Shown here: piece after piece, positions 34,506-45,119 of the stretch
How positions within the stretch are numbered: position 1 is the stretch's first letter
Layout of the letters: every line of letters begins with the position of its first letter
DNA from: Aegilops tauschii subsp. strangulata
Lineage: Eukaryota; Streptophyta; Magnoliopsida; Poales; Poaceae
Direction of reading: 5' to 3'
Length of the DNA: 64,000 nucleotides
Assembly: GCF_002575655.3 (NCBI RefSeq)
Contig: NC_053040.3
Span: 363,380,267 to 363,444,266 of the forward strand
Program-made: the position numbers and the translations under genes
The notes under the pieces: model-generated
The model's database searches: none
The model's input: the letters and a program-made list of their open reading frames with translations, nothing else
Told to the model about the DNA's origin: nothing

Positions 34506-35544
34506 CAAGTGCTCAACCTACACGTGCATGCGCACATATCAGGCCCTGACAGACACAGACACAACCAGGTGGTTCCCGCGCACGGGTTGGAGTCTTATCG
34601 CGCCTACGTAAATTTGTGTTTATCTTACCTTTTTCCTATGCAAACTGACAGGTGGGACCCACAAGGAACGTGGTCAATTTAACCAGTCAACATAGTGCCA
34701 CACATACTATTTGGCTGGTCAACAAAGTGTAATCCAATGCTGAACGGTGAGCAAATGACCGTATAATCACCTCAAAACGTATATAGTGACCATAATGAGC
34801 GTATTCTGAAGTCCGGTGGCCGCATTACGCTTTTCGCTTGAAATACAGTGACCGCCAGTGTATTTATCTCTTCTCTCGCTCTCTCTCTATGGAGCCGAGT
34901 AGGCCAACGTGCCAGTGCCTAAGTTGGCGCACACCACCCCATTATTGTTGTACTGGTTTCATAAGAGCGAACAAGCATTCACGTATATTGTACAAACTGT
35001 AGATATGAGTTACAAATGCAATGAAGACGAATACAAATATTTGAATCCATTTTATGCCCAATTTCTCTCTGTAGGCCCTCCAAAAATACATCTCTACACG
35101 TTCTCACAACTATGCAATACAACACTACTACTATACTCTAACACAATAAATCATATGTGTTTGTAGTTTTACTAGATCTCATATTGTTACTTAATTATTT
35201 AGTTTGCATACATTAAAATTGCCTTTGAAATGTATGGCTAGTATCATCTACCGCGCGGGAAAAATCCCACCCTTGCCTGTTTAATCGGGTTTGTATCGAT
35301 GGATCGTGCGAAACAACAAAACTATAGTAGTACTACAGTACAAGTAACAGTTCACTGGGCTGCCGTGTCATGTACTCCTCCGTCGTAAGAGTGGAGCGCT
35401 CGCTTTCATAAATGTTCTAGTCCCTTTCGCGGACATGTGGGACATCAAGCAACTGGGTCCACGTGCCATACCGAAATAACAGTGTAGAGCAGCAGGGGTG
35501 AAGCACCCTAGTCATGGCGCCGGCGTAGTAATGAGCAATGAGGC
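34506..35544. other. Intergenic DNA
   Basis: No gene or transposon end recognised. Confidence 0.35.
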
Positions 35545-35670
35545 GTCAAATTACAAAGCGGCACGTTTCCCGCAGTTAATTTGCAGGGACGAAGTAATGT
35601 TAAAAAAGAAGTTGGAGGGACGAAGCAGCCATCATTCCACTTGTTGTTGAATCTGCTTCTCCCTCATCTT
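35545..35670. repeat. Local direct duplication, left copy
   Basis: Contains 'gaggcgtcaaattacaaagc', 'gcagccatcattccactt' and 'gcttctccctcatcttctt', repeated in order at 36,155-36,235 with small changes. Noncoding. Confidence 0.55.
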
Positions 35671-35927
35671 CTTCAAGTTAACCACGTGTTGCTTCTGTTG
35701 TTGTTCTGCCTCATGTGGGACGCGGATCGGCTTGGTAAAGCACTGGCATGTGGGACCGCATGTTAGAAAACCGCCAGGCCAACGTCCTCTAAAAATAAGA
35801 AACCTCCCCGGCCTTCTGCATGGCAAAATCACCTCTTTTTTACTAATCTTGATACTATAATTGTTTAGATCAATATAATCGAGATTTTTATAGATAGCAC
35901 ACAGGAGCAAAACCAAGTGGTACGGTT

Positions 35928-36000
35928 AAGGGCATCCACAATGTGTAGCCAAATGTGAAAATAGCTTTTGGCATTGATGGGAAACATTGTGGAGGGTGCT
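35928..36000. mobile_element. Possible short MITE remnant
   Basis: 'gggcatccacaatgtg' at 35,930 is mirrored by 'acattgtggagggtgc' at about 35,984, giving an imperfect inverted repeat over about 70 bp. No clean target duplication seen. Confidence 0.25.
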
Positions 36001-36154
36001 GCCAAAGCCAAAAAGATAGAACCGAAACTCCCTAATTGATTGATTGAAGGAATAGAAAAATGCAACCTCTCTCCTCGTTCTCCTGTGCTTGGATGCATGT
36101 ACAGTATAGAGCACAGAGTCTACTCTCTGTCCCTTCTATCAAAAATCAAAAAGC

Positions 36155-36235
36155 AGTGAGGCGTCAAATAACAAAGCACGGACAAAGCAACCATCATTTC
36201 ACTCTTCGCTGATTCCGCTTCTCCATCGTCTTCTT
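36155..36235. repeat. Local direct duplication, right copy
   Basis: Second copy of 35,545-35,670 ('gaggcgtcaaataacaaagc', 'gcaaccatcatttcactc', 'gcttctccatcgtcttctt'). Confidence 0.55.
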
Positions 36236-36788
36236 CCAGAAACCACCTTACCGCACTAAGCTGGACGGACGACGTTATTGTGTAGTACTAGTACATTTAT
36301 GCCTCTTTTGGTTCAACGGACTTCCTGGATGTAGAGAAGGCGGTTGTCTCGGCTTGCAGGCGGCACTTGCGAATGACTTACCATGGTCTCCCTCAATGGT
36401 GTGCTCCGTCAAACGCACTTCGCCAAAGCCACAACGTTCGAGATATCGTCGACGTCACCGCAATGGGGAAGGAAGTCAAATAGTTACTACCTCCATTTTT
36501 TATACAAGGCCAATATCAAAATTACAATTTGCAGAAGGCCACTAACACTAATCGAGGCAAAATGGATGGGCTTTTTCTCATACTAGCAACCAAGGACATT
36601 AATATACCATTGCATGCATGCGGAAGTGAGAAGGTTGGTTTGCATGGCGCTGCATTAATCAAGCAATTAGGAGTGAGATGGTTAGCTCTTTGGGCATTGG
36701 AGAAAAAATACGCATTAATTGACATGTGAAACGAGGATTTGTATTGATCAATCTCATGAAGGCAAATCCCGCCTTTATTTTTTTTCTA

Positions 36789-37003
36789 ATTCCTCTGTCT
36801 CGGTTTATAAGGCATGCACATCGTTCTAGGTTGACAATTTAACTAGTTATATATGTATTATATTTGATGAAATATATATGTTTAGAAACTACATCTGCTC
36901 AAGAATCCAATGATATAGTTTTGGTGACATATAACTTATATTTAGCTAGTACAATCAATGACCTAGAACTACGCGCACGCCCTATAAACCGAGACAGAGG
37001 GAG
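36789..37003. mobile_element. Stowaway MITE, about 215 bp
   Basis: Left end 'cctctgtctcggtttataa' and right end 'ctataaaccgagacagaggg' are complementary, with TA flanks (right TA at 37,004-37,005). The left terminus is slightly eroded. Confidence 0.8.
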
Positions 37004-37014
37004 TATAAACTTAG

Positions 37015-37078
37015 TCAAAGTTGACAAAGTTTGACTTTGACCAAATCTTATATGCATACTAAAAAGAAACAGAGGGAG
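37015..37078. mobile_element. Right-end fragment of another Stowaway MITE
   Basis: 'tttgactttgaccaaatctt' ..'aaacagagggag' followed by TA. Only the right half is present, adjoining the previous MITE. Confidence 0.6.
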
Positions 37079-37572
37079 TACATACTTGTATCCTATTTGG
37101 GTCTAGCCATCTAGGCCTTGCATTGCTATACTTCGCCACACATTTTTGCCAAGCTTTCCTAAAGTTTTTCAAAATGAAAAGGAGGTACACTTGCGCATGG
37201 CTGCCGCGGTTGCACCGCACCCTCACACAGTCGCTCCTGCACGCCGCAAACCCAAGCAAGGGAATGCACCCTCACTGACATGTGCTACCGCATGTGATCA
37301 AACCAAACTCAGCCATCCCACCACTGACATATAATTTTCGTTCATACAATATGTTTATCCAACCGCATGTTGGGGAAGATCCGTGCAGCCCGTGCGGTGG
37401 TCTGTTGGGGAAGAAGAAGAGGTGAGGAAGAAGAAGGGTTAGGAGACGTAGGATATTCATCCAACCGCCTGAAATGGTCGACTGACCCAAATGATGAAAT
37501 TCAGACGACTTGCATAAATATATGTTTTCACACAGCAAAAGATCCCAAAAACAACAACATAAAGAAAAACTA

Positions 37573-38297
37573 TCATTGCTCGCGAAATGAGATGACCTCG
37601 TCGCCTTTGGCTGCCAGCGCGAACCAGCCGTAGCTGCCGATGTGTGTCTCCACACCATGGTTGTCCTCGGCCTCCAGCTGCTCGTTCACACGGAGTGTGC
37701 GGGCACTCTGCATGGACGCGAGCACCGCCCGGTTCACGTCCACGACGTTCGGTTCCGCCTGCAGGACGGCCACGAGGGCAGCGGCATCTGCACGCTCCAT
37801 GTTGAGTTGAGCCTCTGCCACTCGGTTCAAGTCCAGGACGTCCGGTTCTGCCTGCAGGACGGCCTCGATGGCAGCGGCATCCGCGCACTCCGCGTCAAGT
37901 TGGGCCTCCGCCGCCTGGTTCACATCCATGACATCTAGTTCCGCCCGCAGGAGGGCCCCGATGGCAGCGGCATCCGCGTGCCCCGCGTCGAGTTGAGCCT
38001 CCGCCTCCCGGTTCTCCTTGAGGATCGCTAGGTTGAACCGTTGGTCCGCCTACACCATGGGGGACCCAAACGCTGGCACGAATTCGACGCCCATCGTCTC
38101 ATGCCCTGCGCCGCGACCTCCGCCATCAAAATTGGATCGGCTTCCTCCTCCTCGGAGCCTGGCTCCAGAGAACTCGAGGATTGGCCCGCCGCAAAGCGAG
38201 CTTGGGAACGGAGGTCTGTGGCACCGACCGTCGCCGCGATTTCTGCGCGGCGCTCCGGCGTCAGCATCTTGTAGTACGTGATCTTGTGGCGCACCAT
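37573..38297 (-). pseudogene. Degraded ORF with three 31-residue repeats
   Basis: ATG at 38,297 starts MVRHKITYYKMLTPERRAE with an acidic SSLEPGSEEEEADP segment. A frameshift follows near residue 65 and a TAG at 38,050-38,052. The continuing frame (about 38,045 to 37,573) holds three tandem copies of AEAQLDxxxADAAAIxAxLxAEpdVxDxN and then a unique tail (NHGVETHIGSYGWFALAAKGDEVI). The repeats look helical and Ala-rich. No family recognised and no intron signals. Plus-strand ORFs over it are shadows. Confidence 0.45.
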
Positions 38298-38630
38298 GGC
38301 TTACCAGCGAACTAGGGGACGACTGATGTGGGCTAGGGGATCGAAAGGTGGGGGAATGGGCTGGAGAGGAGGTGTGGTTTTGGGTAGTGGTGACCAGCCG
38401 ACAAGTCGCTGGTGTAGGCCGAGCAACGAAGGTTCTGGTGTGAATAGTGGTTCCAGTGACGACCGGTCAATCGGTTTTGACTGTGCGGAGTTTGCAAAGC
38501 TGGACAGCTGGAGTCTGGAGAGTTGTGGGGTGGGATGGGACCAAAGTTACAGAGTTTCACGTGGCAGACGTCCAGACCTCCCCACCATTCCTGTCGATGA
38601 CGAGGCGGTGACTTCGTAAATCTCAAGATG

Positions 38631-38660
38631 ACTAGCAAGATGCCCGTGCATTGCACGGAA
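38631..38660 (-). mobile_element. Helitron-type 3' end
   Basis: On the minus strand: hairpin ccgtgc-aat-gcacgg, a short spacer gcatcttg, then CTAG followed by T. This is the plant Helitron 3' signature (hairpin, then CTRR, inserted between A and T). The element body would extend to the right. A second copy at 56,053-56,080 shares about 40 bp, including 'aagatgcccgtgc'. The 5' TC end was not located. Confidence 0.6.
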
Positions 38661-38886
38661 CATCAGGATGCATTTTTTTAAGATATCTCAAGAATTTCAT
38701 CGCATTTGCGTTGCACCCCGGCACGCTGGACCATCCACGTCGCTCACCGAATGGAACGCGCTTCGTCTTGCGTTTTCGCTCGCTTGTGGGAACGCAGTTC
38801 AGAGCAAATCGACGTCCCTCCCCCTCCCCCACCCGCTTCATTTATACTACTAGAAGAGAGAGAGGTCGGTCGAGTGTTACTAGTAC

Positions 38887-38931
38887 TCCCTCCGTTTATT
38901 CGGAGTAAATAAAAATGGAGGGAGTATACTA
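38887..38931. mobile_element. Stowaway remnant hairpin
   Basis: 'tactccctccgtttattc' faces 'aaaaatggagggagta' across a few bases, a collapsed MITE with both TA-flanked ends and almost no interior. Confidence 0.6.
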
Positions 38932-38951
38932 CTAGTACTATGGAGCACTGC

Positions 38952-39840
38952 TGTCGGATTTCGGGTTCCGGCAAAACCCTTGAGGTTCGAACACTGGGGT
39001 GCGCGCGAAGATCTCCTCCTACCTAATCACGCCCTCAACCTCGCCACGATCTCAAAGGCTAGCTCGACAAACTCGCAACACAAGAGACACAAGATTTATA
39101 CTGGTTCGGGCCACCGTTGTGGTGTAATACCATACTCCAGTGTGGTGTGGTGGATTGCCTCTCGGGCTGAGGATGAACAGTACAAGGGGAAGAATAGCCT
39201 CCTGAGGTGAGGTGTTCTTGTGCTTGGTGGGTGTGAGGATGAATTGAATGAGTTCGAGACCCCCCTCCTACTGTGGTGGCTAGTCCTATTTATAGAGGCC
39301 CTAGTCCTCTTCCCAAATATTGAGCGGGAAGGGAGCCAACAACGGCCAATTTGAAAGGGGACAGCTAGTACAAGCTATCCTGACAAAAGCAGTCTTCGCC
39401 TGCCAAAGGCTCTGGTGGTGACGCCATCTTGGGCTCCACGGTGACCTCCGTCCTGCCATCCTGTTGGTCTTGGTCTCATTGCACCGATATGGAAACCTTT
39501 GCTTGACGCCTCGGTACTCCTCGCCTACGCTTGCCTCCTTAGCACTAAAGAGGAAGCAAGGATACTGTGCTCGCTGGCGCCCGCCTGGTCTCGACCGTCA
39601 CGGCTTCCGTCATTGGAACCTCGGGAGGTTTGCCTTGCCTTGATCTCTCCACCCCTCGCGAGCCAGCCTGGCGAGGCCGCTCCCGAGGAGGTCTTGTGTC
39701 GTCCACCTCGCGAGGCTTGGCCCCTCATGAGGGTCTCGAATGCTTGTTGGTGAAGATAGGCCATACGGGCCTGCTCGCAGAGCCATGCCGTGGGCCGCAG
39801 GCAGGCAAGTCTGGGGACCCTCGTTCCCAGAACACCAACA
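38952..39840 (-). repeat. 3' LTR of a third Tat-like gypsy element (element 3)
   Basis: 889 bp; on the minus strand it begins TGTTGGTGTTCTGG and ends AAATCCGACA. TATA (ctataaatag) lies near 39,288. The inner flank on the minus strand is purine-rich (gggcccgggggttac), as for a polypurine tract. Different LTR family from elements 1 and 2, but the same layout with an antisense ORF next to the 3' LTR. The partner 5' LTR is not in the window. Confidence 0.75.
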
Positions 39841-40128
39841 GTAACCCCCGGGCCCAAGGCGCGCTCGGACTTGGCTTCGAGGTGAAGCCAAAGGGCAAGT
39901 GCGGAGCGCCGTGGGCCCCAACAGCCTGCGGCCTTGGTCTACGTGTGGCGGTTGATTGGACGTGGGCGTCTCCGCTTCCCCACGCAGCCTTGATACCCGC
40001 CTGGCTAGGCGGCCACCGCGGTCTACACGGTTTTCCTCCCATCATTGCGGCGCACTCCCCAATTCTTCCGCTTCCTCGAAGCTCAGCCTCTTCTCCCGAT
40101 CCGATCTGAGCTCAGTCCTCCCATTGCC

Positions 40129-42012
40129 ATGGCGCCGGACTAGTCGGCGAAAGGGAAGAGTCCCCTGTCCTTCGCCGAACTACGTCTGGCCATTGAGCCT
40201 GCCGTTGGCAGGTCGCTGGTGCTCAACCAAGAAGCCATGGACAAGGTGCTCCCCATGCTCGCCTCCAGCTTCAATGAGTGGGGAGGGACGGTGGCCTGGC
40301 CTGCGTCTCGAGCTCGTGTCGACAGGACAGCCACCGAGGTCCCATTCTTCATCGACGCCCTTTGGGCTGGCCTGGTTCCTCCTTTCTCTGCCTTCTTCAA
40401 CGCAGTGCTTGCCCATTATCAGATCCACATGCTGCACCTTGATCCCCAATTTGTGACCCTTCTTGCTGTCTTCGCCTTTGTTTGCGAGGCCATGGTGGGC
40501 ATTGCTCCTTCCGTGGCCCTTCTCCGACACTTCTTCTCGCTGCACCTAATTGATCCCCGGCAGAGCTCGGGATGCCTGAGCTTCCAGTCCATGGCGGCGA
40601 CGGCCGACGCGGGGATTGACTTCGAGCTTCCACCATCCACGGGCGAGTTTCGGACACGGTGGGTATTTGTTGATGTTGGAGTGCTCAGCCCCTTGCTCCA
40701 TTCTCCATCGGCGCCCGCCATTCCCAACTCCGGTTGGTGCCATCGAAGGCTCGCCGATTCGCGCCTTGTCTCCGTCTGGCTCAGGCTGAAGGGGCTGAAA
40801 GACCTTGGCGTGACTGCGCCTATGGTCGCGAAGGAGTTCATCCAGCGCCGAGTCGCTCCGCCTCAGCGCTATTCTCGACCAATGTGGGCCTTGCTCAACA
40901 GCAAGGACCACATGAGACTTTAGGAGCCCGGGCTCCCCCTTGAGGGGCGGCGAACGGTGCTCGAGGTCCTGACGGGTGTCCCGTTGCCAGACGACATGCC
41001 AGGGAAGAGTTGTCTGTTGTACCGCTACTTGAACAAGGTGGAATTTGTGGAGCATATGCCCTCCTTCGATGAGTGGGGGCTGCGTCCAGTCGGCCTGGTG
41101 GGGCCCCGTGAGAACCCCGTCAACGTGGTTCCCCTCCTTGCCGCTGGCGTCGAGCTCGCCCCAAGTGTGGATGCAGGGGGGCGAGCACCGCTGGAGGCCG
41201 ATGGCGCGGGTGCCAAGGTGCTGATGCCGCCTAGGGCTCCCGAGGCATCGTCCTCGGGAACTCGTGATTCTTGCCCTGGGGCGGCAGTTGAGGGGGCGAT
41301 GCAGCCCACGACTCCCAAGGCCGAAGGTCCTGAGACCTCGGCAGGTCGCTGCGAGGCAGAGCCCGATAGCTCTCCTCAGCTTGGCGCCCCTGAAGTTGTC
41401 CCTTCGAGCGCTTCTCCGGTTGCACCTCGTGTTGGCCGCCATGTCCAACGCTTCAGTCGGCTTTGTGTGGACTTCGAGGAGCTCCGCAAGAGGAAGGGGT
41501 CCCCAAGCCACGGCAGGGCACCTTCGGGCCGTTAAAGCGGAGGAAGTACATCGCCATTGACGAGTAAGTACCTTATCTTTGTGATTCTTCGAGTGTTGCT
41601 TCCCTTCCTGACGATGACTCTTCAGGATCCCTTCCGCCAAGGCCGCGGAATCTCTTGAGAAGCCGCCTCCTCTCGCCTCGTTTCCCCTGCTAGACTTGTG
41701 CGCTGCGAGCCCGCACGCTGCCCATGGCGCGGGGTCAACCGGGGAAGCCAGCCCATCAACAAGGCATCCTAAGCTCGCACCCTCACCGTCTCTCATTCGC
41801 GGCCTTGCTTGGAGTATAGCAAGCGTGCCAAGGGTTCCTCCCCTGGTCGTGGACAGCGGCTGGGTGGCTTCGGTCTTGGGCTCCTCCTCAAGCAGCGGGC
41901 CTCCACTCGTTCGGGCCCCTCGCGAGGCCTGGCCGGCAACTGGGTGGGCGCCAGCCCCCAGCCCCTGCTGAAAGGGGGCGAACCGCTTCGGGCCCCATCC
42001 ACGACCCCCGCG
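40129..42012 (+). pseudogene. Antisense extra ORF of element 3 (PF04195-like), truncated
   Basis: Opposite to the LTR orientation. ATG at 40,129 is followed after three codons by TAG; the frame reopens through 40,921 with PF04195-like features (LSFAELRLAIEP, FFNAVLAHYQIHMLHLDPQ, FAFVCEAMVGIAPSVALLR) and a TAG at 40,921. It then continues to a donor at 41,563 (GTAAGT) and a second exon from 41,626. It is cut near 42,012, where a CACTA transposase segment begins in the same frame. The homologous ORF of element 1 has a coiled coil downstream, which is missing here. The 416-codon minus-strand ORF (40,546-41,796) is a GC-rich shadow. Confidence 0.65.
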
Positions 42013-43503
42013 GCAGAGGACTTATACAAAGCAGTTGCAGAGTTGGGACAATTCTTCAGGGAACTCTGCAGTAGGAATATCAGGATAGATGCTTTGGAGC
42101 GTCTTAGAGACAAGATGCCAACTATCCTATGCGACCTTGAGAAGATACATCCTCCAACCTTCTTTGATGTGATGGTGCATTTGGTTGTTCATCTCCCCGA
42201 TGAGGCACTACTTAGAGGTCCAGTACAGTATGGCTGGATGTACCCTATTTAAAGGCGGCTAGGAACTTTCAAGGGCTATGTTGGGAACAGAGATAGACCT
42301 GAGGGTTCCATTGCAGAGGCCTACATTGCTACAGAAGTGTTGACATTCTTCTCAAAATACATAGAAACAGCTGATCAGCTTAGCAAAGAGGTGGGTGAAG
42401 ACAATCCCGAGCTCAATGTTTTCGATTGTTTTGTTCGAGTTACAGGGAAGAGTCAACAAGACGACAAACCTAAAGATTTGGAAAAAATGGTTTGGTATGT
42501 GTTGAATAACTGTCCTGAGATTCTACCTTATATCGAGTAAGTGCTAAGTATTGCAGCTTATACATCGTAATCTACTATACTTGCAGCACATTCTTATATA
42601 TTTAGATGTTTGATGCAATCACTATGTTGTGCAGCATCTACAAAAAGGAGTTACTGCCGCAAAATCCAAGAAACATTGACAAACTGGTTATGGCAGTATT
42701 TGCGAAATGGTTCAAGAGCCATGCAAGCTTTTGAATTGCACTGTCAGTTTTTTAATATATTGAGTACATAAGATGATCAGCTTGTCTATTTTCTAACCAT
42801 AGGTTAAGAAGATGCGGGAGGATGGGCAGGAAGTTAATGATGCCCTTTACGCACTAGCAATGGGTCCTGATACTCGCGTAAGACATTATGAATCTTGCGT
42901 TGTTGGAGATGTGCGCTACAACACCCTTGCACGCGACAAAGGCAGGAAGACACAAAACAGTGCCATCGTGAGCACGGATAAGTATGGCGAAGAGACAACT
43001 GAAATGTACGCTAACATAACAGACATTGTTCAGTTGTAGTATATCTCCAGTTTCGAGGTTCATCGGTGTGTGTTTTTGTTGTGCTGTCGTTGGTATAACC
43101 TGTTTTCTAGGATCACAAAACCCAGAGCTGATGATTATTTCCAATCCATCAATGTCAAGGCGGCGTACCAGAACGACGAGCCATTTATTTTGGCAAATCA
43201 AGCAACACAGATATTTTCTTGGAAGACACATATGCACATAGCGCTGACTGGAGAGTATTGCAAAGGTTTGAGCAGAGGAATTCGTTTAATGAAGTTGCAC
43301 AACAAGATGATGCTTACACAGCTCCTGATGTAGAAGATTCCACAGATGTTCCTATTATCTTTGAGAACCATCACGTCAATGACACTGTCAAAAAGATTGC
43401 CCGTCAGGCTGTGGACATAGGAGAGTTGATCAATAAGACGCCAATGTTCGAGGACATTGAGGATGAAGAAGATGACACTGGGGGGAATTACGATTCAGAC
43501 TGA
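42013..43503 (+). pseudogene. CACTA (En/Spm) TNP2-type transposase, C-terminal half
   Basis: Three exons: 42,013-42,536 (donor GTAAGT), 42,634-about 42,735, and 42,803-43,503. Exon 1 is a DUF4218-type region (FFRELCSR, MVHLVVHLPDEALLRGPVQYG, EGSIAEAYIA). Exon 2 has KELLPQNP..FAKWFKSH. Exon 3 has the DUF4216-type region (MGPDTRVRHYESCVV, ARDKGRKTQNS, NDEPFILANQATQIF) and the acidic tail ending DEEDDTGGNYDSD. Stops at about 42,249 (TAA in place of Glu) and 43,037 (TAG in place of Gln) plus a frame change near 43,215 inactivate it. The catalytic N-terminal half is absent; a gypsy fragment lies there instead. The family cuts and pastes CACTA elements. Confidence 0.85.
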
Positions 43504-44029
43504 TACACATGGCGAAGATGTTGACGTTGCTGCTGCGGATGATGATTAGATTGCTTTTGTCATATTTGCCTGTCAGAAGACGACTTTTTATCTACTATGT
43601 GAAATTGTGTTTGCTATGACAACTGAAACCTGATGAAGTTGTTGTTTAGTATTTTGCTGTGAGAACAACACTTATTATGTATGTTGATTTGTGTTTGGTG
43701 ATTGTATGACGACTAAAACGTGATGACATTGTTGTTTAGTTGTACTCATATTTGGCTGTGAAACTTGTGTTTGATGACATAGTTTGTTGTTGAACTTCAA
43801 TGTGCTATACGTCTTCGAAAGGGATAGAAGCTGACCCGGCAGGGCCTCTGCTAATTTATTTATTTATTAGCAAAAGGGACTCTACTATTTATTTATTTAT
43901 GAGCAAAAGGGGATACTCCCCGATTTCTGTTAATAGAAATCATTAGATTTTCACAACACTACACCCAGCCTGCTAAACAGGTTTCATTCATTACTAGTTT
44001 CAGCGAAGTGATCATGTCATAGCCACTGA
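43504..44029. other. CACTA internal noncoding region
   Basis: AT-rich, with short tandem 'tatttatttatta' pieces near 43,855-43,900. No ORF. Confidence 0.4.
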
Positions 44030-44654
44030 ATACATCACGAGTGCTACATACACTGCAAATAAAGAGATAATCATCCTACAGAGCTCTTTCATCTCCTCAT
44101 TGCTGTCAAGGCCGTTCAGCAGATGTTGCTTGGCCATGATCAGAGGAACTGCATCTTTAACCTTCTGCTCTGCATCTTCCTCTTCTACCGTTCCGTCGGT
44201 TACTTGTCCAACACCCCAACCTGCTAGTATTGAGATTCCTCAGCTAACCAAATAATCAGCGTAGTTCCATTCGCCCACGTCAGCAGCTTCCCAGAAATAC
44301 AAATCACAGGAATCTTCCCTTTTCTGCACGAATCAAATTGGAAGATCATCAACCAAACTATTAAAAAAATCAACAACTGAAAGCAGCGGAACAACACTTA
44401 AAAATATTATTACCCCATGATTCAAGCATTTGTAGAAGACTCGGCCAGGGTTGAGGATTGTGCTTGAGACACGACGGATGACTCTCCGTGATTTGCAGCA
44501 GTGGCACCACACCAACGGCAGCGGGTTGCGGTGAGCAACCGGTGCGTGTGCCGGCGGGGGTGTATGAGACCCACATGCGATGGTACGGGTGGCGACTTGG
44601 CGCATATCTGGTTGTTGCTTGCTGAAGAGCAGGTGGCGAGCCACCAGCGGACAT
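44030..44654 (-). pseudogene. GRF-type zinc-finger protein, degraded
   Basis: Two exons on the minus strand. Exon 1 (44,414-44,654, ATG in MSAGGSPPALQ) changes frame and then reads LPLVWCHCCKSRRVIRR..NPGRVFYKCLNHG before a GTAATA donor. Exon 2 (from 44,323, acceptor gtgcag) continues in phase with KREDSCDLYFWEAA. Together they match the CxxC..C..C and W pattern of GRF zinc fingers (nucleic-acid binding). A TGA at 44,240-44,242 interrupts where Trp would fit. After it the frame runs on to a hydrophobic C-terminal segment (MIISLFAVYVALVMYSV), a likely membrane anchor. It sits between CACTA transposase and the CACTA arm. Confidence 0.6.
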
Positions 44655-44911
44655 GGTTGCTGCGGCCAGAGCTTCTGATGCTAGGCAGAGTAAGTAGAGA
44701 AGAGGATAAGCGAACGTTGATATGTCAGTTTCATTACTTGCAGAGTAGCATAGCACCATATATAGTCATAGTCTAGGTTTGGATTCCAACCAGCTACAGG
44801 AGCACGTCGCTCTTTTTCTAAAACTCAGCTTTACTGGTACACTAGCTTGTTCTGTAAGCCTTCTCAAGTCCTTGATTATTTTTTTGCGGGGAAGAAAGGA
44901 GGAGAAAATTG

Positions 44912-44989
44912 AGGGTTCCTGGGACTCGAACCCAAGACCTCTCGGTTGAAAACCAAGGGTGCTAGTCACTTATGTGGCGATCGTTCCCT
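44912..44989 (-). tRNA. Degenerate tRNA-Glu(TTC)-like sequence (pseudo-tRNA)
   Basis: On the minus strand the anticodon arm is cttgg-TTTTCAA-ccgag, giving anticodon TTC. The T arm is ttggg-ttcgagt-cccag, followed by gaaccct. The 5' acceptor strand agggaac pairs with it except at two positions, and the D arm is oversized (14-nt loop) with a poor stem. A dead tRNA or tRNA-derived fragment is more likely than an active gene. Confidence 0.5.
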
Positions 44990-45119
44990 GGGAGGAGGAC
45001 AACAAACGAACGCATTTTCCTGGAAGTTTTAGCTACGGCGCGAGATCAAATGGTCGCAGTTTTGGGAATGTTATCTGCCGAACAAGCCCAGTTTTTCTTT
45101 TCTTCCTATAAAAAAGTAT

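Noticed and set aside
34201..34682. His/Thr-rich ORFs
   Set aside because: Translation of a CA/ACGC microsatellite-like tract in three frames.
40546..41796. 416-codon minus-strand ORF
   Set aside because: Antisense shadow of the GC-rich PF04195-like ORF; no recognisable motif.
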